Source: CAYFHQ01 sp964342805
Lineage (GTDB): Bacteria; Bacillota; Clostridia; Peptostreptococcales; Acidaminobacteraceae
Assembly: GCA_964342805.1 (NCBI GenBank)
Contig: CAYFHQ010000154.1
Location: 1 to 6,463 of the forward strand
Length of the DNA stretch: 6,463 nt
Direction of reading: 5' to 3'
In this document: positions 1 to 4,081 of the stretch, piece by piece
How positions within the stretch are numbered: the stretch's first letter is position 1
Layout: the number at the start of each line of letters is the position of its first letter
Notes under the pieces: generated by a model
The model's input: the letters and a program-made list of their open reading frames with translations, nothing else
What the model was told of the DNA's origin: nothing
Database searches by the model: none
Program-made: the position numbers and the translations under genes

Positions 1-54
1 AAAAAGTGGCCTACTTTCTGGCGAAAAATGGACTATTTTACTTGACTCCTTACA
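1..54. mobile_element. Terminal repeat region of an IS21-type insertion sequence (one end only)
   Basis: Two imperfect copies of an 11-bp motif (TGGCCTACTTT at 7-17 and TGGACTATTTT at 29-39) are spaced exactly 22 bp apart, and the stretch ends in TTACA at 50-54. IS21-family elements are known to have ends starting TG and finishing CA, with short repeated transposase-binding motifs next to them. Read from the outside, the end begins TGTAAGGAGTCAAGTAAAAT. Recombinase homology starts directly after base 54, which fits insertion into that gene. The istA/istB genes would lie left of the window and are not seen, and the target duplication cannot be checked. Family assignment is by motif memory only. 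Confidence 0.55.
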
Positions 55-1149
55 CTTGGCTATAAGACAAAAAAAGGTGGATTGAAATGGTATGATACAA
101 CTGTTCGAGCAATTATCAGAAATGAAAAATATATGGGAGATTTGCTTTTAGGCAAGACGGTTACTATTGACCCAATTACACATAGACGTGTAAAAAATCA
201 TGGGCAGGCAGATAAGTATTATATTGAGAACCATCATGAAGCTATTATATCAAGAGAAGTATTTGAAAAAGCGCAAGAGATTATGGAATCGAGGGGAATT
301 AAAAATAAGTATAAGGGGAAACCACAGAAAACCAGTAACAAATATGCTTTTAGTGGCATCATGAAATGTTCATTTTGTGGGGGAACTATAATGAGAAGAA
401 CTCATCATGCGGGGACTCGTCATGAAAAGTACGTTTGGCAATGCAGTAAAAGTATTCGAGATGGTAGAAAAGCGTGTCCTAATAGCAAGGCAATTGATGA
501 GAGGGTTTTAAAAGCAGCTTTTATAGAAGGATACAGTAGGGTAACAAAACATAATGCTAATTTAGTGGATGAGTTTCTTATTAATTTAGGAAATGCATTG
601 GATATGACTTCTATTGAAAATGAGATTGGATCTATTACTAAAAAGATTACCAAGCAAGAAAGTATATCAGAGCAATTGATTGACTTAAAGTTGAATGATA
701 AAATTGATGAAAATACTTATGTTAAGAAGTTTAATGAAATCAACAAAATCTTGAATGAACTAAAACAACGTAGAGATGATTTATTAAAGTCACTAAGTGA
801 AGAACAGACGTTGTCAGAGAGGATTAAGAGTTTTAAATCCAATCTGAATACTGAACAACCGATGGAAGAATTTGATAGACTTTCTTTTGAAAGCTTTGTA
901 GAGAATGTTTTAATTGGGAAAATGGATGATACTGAAAATCCTCATCCCTATGTGGTAACCTTTGTGTTAAAATCAGGTTTAAAGTTTGAAGGTTTGGCTG
1001 AAAGACAGTATAAAAAAAAAGGACTTAAGCTAATGGAAGCAAAAATGTATTCTTCTTCAGAAATCGAGAAGCCTGAACCATACTCTTTTTATAAAGACAC
1101 CACATGTGGAGACTGTGGTGGAGTTAGAACTGAAAAACTAGTTGTGTAA
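55..1149 (+). pseudogene. Large serine recombinase, C-terminal part; catalytic domain lost
   Basis: Large serine recombinases integrate and excise phages and conjugative elements. This frame keeps only the DNA-binding portion. Counting from the TTG at 82, residues 1-66 are the end of the Recombinase domain (TTVRAIIRNEKYMGDLLLGKT, then NHHEAIISREVFEKAQ). Residues 90-135 form the zinc ribbon, with Cys96, Cys99, Cys121 and Cys132. Residues 175-245 look like the coiled-coil arm, followed by a C-terminal tail. The Ser-containing resolvase domain of about 150 residues is absent. Homology continues upstream of the TTG in the same frame (LGYKTKKGG encoded at 55-81) until a stop at 43-45 within the apparent IS end, so the TTG is an accidental start even though AAAGGTGG precedes it closely. 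The tail carries CGDCGG, encoded by a 17-bp sequence repeated at 2780-2796. The remnant cannot catalyse recombination alone. It could only make a DNA-binding fragment if expressed. Confidence 0.85.
1103..1119. repeat. Direct repeat copy A, possible recombinase attachment site
   Basis: The 17-bp sequence CATGTGGAGACTGTGGT is identical to 2780-2796, and similarity continues weakly on the right (GAG plus T shared). It lies near the 3' end of the recombinase gene, where many large serine recombinases carry one attachment half-site. ACCACA at 1099-1104 and TGTGGT at 1114-1119 are inverted repeats of each other, and CCACATGTGG (1100-1109) is a perfect palindrome, so the site has the partial dyad symmetry expected of an att site. 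The attachment role is inferred. Confidence 0.5.
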
Positions 1150-1157
1150 CAATTAAG

Positions 1158-1195
1158 TCTGGCTCGTTCTGTTCAATGAATGAGTCAGATTTTTT
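1158..1195 (+). terminator. Rho-independent terminator after the recombinase remnant
   Basis: A 12-bp stem pairs 1158-1169 with 1178-1189, with two G-T wobbles and an 8-base loop. Six T residues follow directly (1190-1195). It starts 8 bases after the recombinase stop codon, so it would end that transcript and insulate the Schlafen-domain gene downstream. Confidence 0.8.
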
Positions 1196-1367
1196 GTTTG
1201 TGTTCATGACTCACAGTTCTAGTGACCTTTAAATCTTAACTCTCTTTAATAGCCTGCAACTGTAATATTATGGTATTGTGCGTTGTGCAAGACACATATC
1301 CATGATAGACTGTAACCGGACGAAAGTAAAACTTCCGGAGGCGCTCGGTTGAATTGGGGGAGGAGTT
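1196..1367 (+). promoter_or_regulatory. Leader region of the Schlafen/GHKL gene, with possible alternative stems
   Basis: No gene is seen in this stretch. TAATAT at 1263-1268 is a possible -10 box, but no good -35 box stands at the right distance. Closer to the gene, CCGGA (1316-1320) can pair with TCCGG (1334-1338), while AACCG (1314-1318) can instead pair with CGGTT (1346-1350). The two stems share bases and exclude each other, and the second ends just before the ribosome binding site GGGGGAGGAG (1356-1365). It does not match a riboswitch class I recognise. Regulation by this structure is only a suggestion. Confidence 0.3.
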
Positions 1368-2708
1368 ATGGAAGATAAACTTCTATTTGGTGAATCGAAG
1401 TATGTAGAGTACAAACGAAATTATTCAAAGACTTTGCTCAAGACTGTGAGTGCGTATGCAAATTTTAATGATGGTCATATTCTAATTGGCTTAGAAGATG
1501 ATGGACGCATTGTAGGCGTAGAACACCCTGATGAAGTTCGTCTGAGCATTGAAAATGCTATAAATGATTCAGTGAACCCCAGGCCATACTATGAAATAAA
1601 TGAGGTTGTGCTTGAGGACAAAAGCGTTATTGTTCTAGCTGTGTTTAAGGGAGACCACACTCCGTATACTGTTGACAATAAAGCATATAAGCGAATGGAT
1701 ACATCGAGTGTGCCAGCAGATCGAAATGCATATGAAGAGCTGATTTTATTGGGCCGTAATCTTAGTTTTGAGACACTGCCGTCAACAAATCAAAAGTTAT
1801 CATTTAGAGAGTTAGAAGAGCGAATGGAGCGAATTCTAAATGTAAAAACATTTTCGGATGATTTGCTAATTTCCTTAGGCTTAAAGAGAAATGATCGGTT
1901 TAACAATGCAGCAGCTCTGTTATCGGATTTGAACCCTCTCGATTCCTCAACCATACAGTTGATTGCTTATAAGAGTGACAATGTACTTCAAATTCTTGAT
2001 AGACAGAAATTAGAGAACACATCTGTTCTGAGACAATATGATATGTGTATGGATTTTTATAGAAAGCATATCAATGTTTCTGAACTGATTGAAGGACCCT
2101 ATAGAGAAACGGTGGAGGAAATTCCACTTGTAGCTTACCGTGAGGCAGTAGCTAATGCCATTGTACATCGTGACTACTCACGGCAAGTGGATTTGCGTAT
2201 TGAGTGCTTCTCAAATCGCATCGAAATTGTATCACCTGGTGGTCTACCTGTTGGCATTAGAGAAAGCGAATATCTTGAAGGACGCATATCGGTTCCAAGA
2301 AATCGTGTACTTGCAGATGTATTTTTAAGGTTGAATATTATTGAAAAGTTGGCAACTGGAATTCGACGAATAAAGGAATACTATCAAGATTACGAAATGA
2401 AACCTCAGTTCGAAATTTATGAGAATAGTATAGTTGTGATTTTGCCAAAAATCAGTTTACCGGGAGATAGTGTTTATCGTCCGATAGGGTTAGATCAGTA
2501 TCAACTAAACGATAATGAACGATTGATATATAAAACCCTTGAAGAGAGAGGGGCTTTGAGTCGATCTGAAATTCAAGAGGAGATAGGATTGAAGAAATCG
2601 CAGACGATAGACCTCCTTCAGGTATTGAGAGAGTTAAAACTAGTGTCACAGATCGGTCGTGGTAGAACAACTAAGTATTCTTTAACTAAGAGGGGTCGGA
2701 CGAAGTGA
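1368..2708 (+). CDS. Schlafen/AlbA_2 domain protein with RecG-C-type GHKL ATPase and winged helix
   Basis: This 446-residue protein looks intact. Residues about 6-120 form a Schlafen AlbA_2 domain: ESKYVEYKRN supplies the conserved acidic and lysine residues (Glu14, Lys16), followed by ANFNDGHILIGLEDDGRIVG and a core ending YKRMDTSS. Residues about 250-345 match the HATPase_c_4 domain, with EAVANAIVHRDYS as the N-box (Glu259, Asn263, His267), then EIVSPGGLP and LATGIRRI. Residues about 383-442 look like a winged helix. Stand-alone proteins of this design are often annotated as ATP-binding proteins, transcriptional regulators or 'putative DNA binding protein'; the biochemical role is not settled. 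Schlafen domains elsewhere include RNA nucleases and occur in phage-defence proteins, so defence is possible here but not shown. The ATG follows a very strong Shine-Dalgarno (GGGGGAGGAG). It lies between two copies of a 17-bp repeat next to a broken integrase, as cargo would. No good terminator follows, so transcription may run on into ywbE. Confidence 0.85.
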   Translation: MEDKLLFGESKYVEYKRNYSKTLLKTVSAYANFNDGHILIGLEDDGRIVGVEHPDEVRLSIENAINDSVNPRPYYEINEVVLEDKSVIVLAVFKGDHTPYTVDNKAYKRMDTSSVPADRNAYEELILLGRNLSFETLPSTNQKLSFRELEERMERILNVKTFSDDLLISLGLKRNDRFNNAAALLSDLNPLDSSTIQLIAYKSDNVLQILDRQKLENTSVLRQYDMCMDFYRKHINVSELIEGPYRETVEEIPLVAYREAVANAIVHRDYSRQVDLRIECFSNRIEIVSPGGLPVGIRESEYLEGRISVPRNRVLADVFLRLNIIEKLATGIRRIKEYYQDYEMKPQFEIYENSIVVILPKISLPGDSVYRPIGLDQYQLNDNERLIYKTLEERGALSRSEIQEEIGLKKSQTIDLLQVLRELKLVSQIGRGRTTKYSLTKRGRTK

Positions 2709-2832
2709 AATCGACCGGTTTTCGCCGGAAGATGTTTTGCTGATGACTGAAGTAATCATTCGACTAACAAGGCTCCACGCATGTGGAGACTGTGGTAGAG
2801 CTGACAAGGATCTAAAGAAAGAGGCAAAATAA
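2686..2832 (+). pseudogene. Headless C-terminal remnant of an unidentified gene, coupled to ywbE
   Basis: A frame open from just after the stop at 2683-2685 reads through RSEIDRFSPEDVLLMTEV, then HACGDCGRADKDLKKEAK, and ends in a TAA whose last A is the A of the ywbE start codon (TAATG, 2830-2834). Such an overlap is typical of translationally coupled genes, so this is probably the true 3' end of the former gene upstream of ywbE. It has no credible start: the only ATG (2743) would give 29 residues and has no clear ribosome binding site. The first 23 bases overlap the 3' end of the Schlafen gene in another frame. The left part may belong to the inserted element rather than to the old gene, with the boundary inside the 17-bp repeat at 2780-2796. 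I do not recognise the family; the CxxC could bind metal. Confidence 0.45.
2780..2796. repeat. Direct repeat copy B, possible recombinase attachment site
   Basis: Identical over 17 bp to 1103-1119, 1,677 bp apart, and read in the same phase (Cys-Gly-Asp-Cys-Gly). The sequence to its right differs from copy A and leads into the ywbE-coupled stop codon. CTCCAC (2773-2778) and GTGGAG (2783-2788) form an inverted repeat around it. This fits the chromosomal-side junction of an element inserted in the 3' end of a gene, but two copies alone do not prove site-specific integration. Confidence 0.5.
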
Positions 2833-3029
2833 TGGACGGAACAAAACGAGACAACATCAAACCCGGAATGACAGTAAAAGTCGTTCAAAAACAAGACCAA
2901 GGTTCCGGCAAACTGACCGAGGGCACAGTCAAGAAACTCCTAACAAAATCCCCCAACCATCCTCATGGAATCAAAGTCATGTTAGAAAGCGGGATTGTGG
3001 GTCGTGTGAAGGAGATTGTGAAGTCGTAA
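2832..3029 (+). CDS. ywbE: YwbE family protein (DUF2196)
   Basis: This 65-residue protein has the family pattern throughout: RDNIKPGMTVKVVQKQDQGSG, then EGTVKKLLTKSPNHPHGIKVMLESG and VGRVKEI. Length is normal for the family (about 60-70 residues). The fold is probably a small beta-barrel resembling KOW/SH3-like domains, given the PGMTVKVV and GIKVMLESGIVGRVKEI strands. The function is not known, although YwbE-like proteins are common in Firmicutes and other bacteria. The start is supported by AAAGAGG (2818-2824) seven bases upstream and by the TAATG overlap with the remnant frame before it. With that upstream gene broken, expression now depends on a promoter within the island or read-through from the Schlafen gene. 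A strong terminator follows at 3079-3104. Confidence 0.9.
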   Translation: MDGTKRDNIKPGMTVKVVQKQDQGSGKLTEGTVKKLLTKSPNHPHGIKVMLESGIVGRVKEIVKS

Positions 3030-3054
3030 GTAGAAACGGTTCAATATAATCAGT

Positions 3055-3071
3055 TGTCGACTTTGTTGACA
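3055..3071 (+). other. Short hairpin preceding the ywbE terminator
   Basis: TGTCGAC (3055-3061) pairs with GTTGACA (3065-3071) across a TTT loop, seven pairs with one G-T wobble. It has no T-run of its own and stands 7 bases before the main terminator stem. It may protect the ywbE mRNA 3' end or be part of a compound terminator. Confidence 0.45.
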
Positions 3072-3078
3072 CTATGAG

Positions 3079-3104
3079 CACCTGTCGAGAGACAGGTGTT
3101 TTTT
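3079..3104 (+). terminator. Rho-independent terminator of ywbE
   Basis: A perfect 8-bp stem, CACCTGTC (3079-3086) with GACAGGTG (3091-3098), a GAGA tetraloop, and six T residues at 3099-3104. It ends the ywbE transcript and separates it from the alkylation-repair gene. Confidence 0.92.
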
Positions 3105-3132
3105 AGTGCGTGAAAGGGATAGGGACCAAAAG

Positions 3133-3161
3133 TGTTTCTAGCGCCATTTCAGGGATATATT
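3133..3161 (+). promoter_or_regulatory. Weak candidate promoter for the alkylation-repair gene
   Basis: TATATT (3156-3161) differs from the -10 consensus by one base and stands 41 bases before the start codon. Seventeen bases upstream is TGTTTC (3133-3138), a poor -35 box. A promoter is expected here because a strong terminator lies just upstream, but the match alone is weak. Confidence 0.25.
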
Positions 3162-3202
3162 AATACCATACAAGAACCACCCTTACCCCGAAAGGAGAAC
3201 CC

Positions 3203-3862
3203 ATGAGCGCCCATACCTTCGACAGCCTAATGGCTCAAATAGATCATCCCAACACCCTCAATGGAGACCTGAAAAAAATCGCCAAGGAGATCAAAAAAGA
3301 TCATGAGTTGGCAATTCAGCTTTGGGAATCGGAAAAGTACAATCCAAGATTGCTGTCTGTCCTCATTATGGACAAAAAGCAACTATCCCTGGACAAGCTG
3401 GAAGCCATGACCCAGGACTTATTGGTTAATGACCAAAAAGAGCAGAACCATGTGGGAGACTGGCTCCTGGCCAATCAGTTGATCAAGGCAAAAGGACTTG
3501 TGGCCCTATTAGAGGGATTCGAAGACCATCCGTCCCCCTTCCTCAGACGTCTCTTTTGGTACTACCAGGCTCGACTCCGGTGGACGGGTAAGCTGCCCCA
3601 TGACAATACCGGACAGTTGGTGGCCTCTATTGCTAAGAAGTTAGGAACAGAGGACCCTGAAGTCCAAATGGCCATGAATTTCTGTGCCGGCTGGATTGGG
3701 GTTTATGACAAGGAGTATGCGGACCAAGTCCTGCAAATAGGTGAGGAAGTGGGTCTGTATAGGGGAGACAAGGTGCCCAAAGGGTGTGCGCCTCCCTATT
3801 TGCCTGAGTTTATAGAATACGAGAACGAGCGGTTGAGCAAGCTGGCTCAAAAGGGTAAATAG
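3203..3862 (+). CDS. DNA alkylation repair family protein (AlkD-like HEAT fold)
   Basis: This 219-residue protein resembles the short branch of the DNA alkylation repair enzyme family (PF08713), alpha-helical HEAT-repeat proteins related to the AlkD glycosylase that removes N3- and N7-alkylated purines. Two segments carry the match: residues 22-57 (DLKKIAKEIKKDHELAIQLW, then NPRLLSVLIMDKK) and residues 155-206 (NFCAGWIGVYDKEYADQVLQ, then KVPKGCAPPYLPEFIEY, including the family's conserved Cys195 and Pro-Tyr region). The middle is diverged: the classical AlkD NWD-type motif with catalytic Trp and Asp is not evident, and the nearest candidate is GDWLLAN at residues 85-91. Glycosylase activity is therefore uncertain, as in many members of this branch. 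The ATG is supported by AAAGGAG (3191-3197). The gene is monocistronic, with a terminator before it and a strong one after. Related proteins often end in a basic tail, but this one stops at AQKGK. Confidence 0.75.
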   Translation: MSAHTFDSLMAQIDHPNTLNGDLKKIAKEIKKDHELAIQLWESEKYNPRLLSVLIMDKKQLSLDKLEAMTQDLLVNDQKEQNHVGDWLLANQLIKAKGLVALLEGFEDHPSPFLRRLFWYYQARLRWTGKLPHDNTGQLVASIAKKLGTEDPEVQMAMNFCAGWIGVYDKEYADQVLQIGEEVGLYRGDKVPKGCAPPYLPEFIEYENERLSKLAQKGK

Positions 3863-3978
3863 AACTCAGCCCGCATGACCGGTGAAGGGGTCAGGTAAGA
3901 AAGAAGCAATCAGAGAAGATTAAGAACAAGCATGAAGACAAGTAGTAAGACGAGCAGCAAGACAAGCAGCAAGACAAG
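3863..3978 (+). other. Intergenic purine-rich stretch with a short Lys-Thr-Ser-Ser open frame
   Basis: No convincing gene is seen. A 23-codon frame at 3932-4003 reads MKTSSKTSSKTSSKTRKEIGFDV and stops inside the terminator loop. It has no good ribosome binding site. It is in the same phase as the alkylation-repair gene, separated from its stop by a further TAA at 3896-3898. It may be a decayed basic tail of that protein or simply chance in a repeat-rich spacer. Confidence 0.3.
3935..3978. repeat. 12-bp tandem repeat, three full copies and a partial fourth
   Basis: The unit AAGACAAGCAGC recurs at 3935-3946, 3947-3958 and 3959-3970 with single-base variants (A/G and C/T), then AAGACAAG at 3971-3978 runs into the terminator stem. 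Period 12 is a multiple of 3, so copy-number changes would not shift a reading frame. The copies encode Lys-Thr-Ser-Ser if translated. Confidence 0.85.
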
Positions 3979-4023
3979 AAAAGAGATTGGATTTGATGTA
4001 TGAACAAATCCAATCTCTTTTTT
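3977..4023. terminator. Strong bidirectional terminator between convergent genes
   Basis: A 17-bp perfect stem pairs 3979-3995 with 4005-4021 (arms AAAAGAGATTGGATTTG and its complement) around a 9-base loop. The plus-strand side ends in a run of seven T residues (4018-4024 lies around TTTTTTT with the stem). The minus strand also ends T-rich (TTTTCTTGTCTTG). It can serve both the alkylation-repair gene on the plus strand and the SLH protein gene on the minus strand. Confidence 0.92.
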
Positions 4024-4038
4024 ATTTGCATCATTTCC

Positions 4039-4055
4039 TGTGGTCCTATGCCACA
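4039..4055 (-). other. Small hairpin after the SLH gene stop
   Basis: TGTGG (4039-4043) pairs with CCACA (4051-4055) around a 7-base loop, 26 bases past the SLH-protein stop codon. With no T-run, it is not a terminator by itself. It may be incidental. Confidence 0.25.
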
Positions 4056-4081
4056 ATCTTCAGCACGCTTTGTTGAGTACT

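Noticed and set aside
82..84. TTG with AAAGGTGG just upstream as a real start for the recombinase
   Set aside because: The spacing is only one base, and family homology continues upstream of it in the same frame, so it is an internal codon of a truncated gene.
1281..1350. Group II intron or c-di-GMP riboswitch in the leader
   Set aside because: The domain V pattern of group II introns and the conserved riboswitch core are not present.
1316..2710. CGGACGAA shared by 1317-1324 and 2697-2704 as element ends
   Set aside because: Only eight bases match, with no extended similarity. This is too short to claim as terminal repeats of the Schlafen island.
2682..2900. Minus-strand open frame across the ywbE start
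   Set aside because: It is antisense to the TAATG-coupled genes, has no ribosome binding site and resembles no protein family.
3449..3465. Third copy of the 17-bp repeat (CATGTGGGAGACTGGCT)
   Set aside because: It carries an inserted G and diverges at the end, lies inside the alkylation-repair coding region in a different phase (HVGDW), and is most likely chance.
3935..3978. Possible CRISPR or iteron array
   Set aside because: Units of 12 bp abut with no spacers, and no cas or replication gene is nearby; it is a simple tandem repeat.
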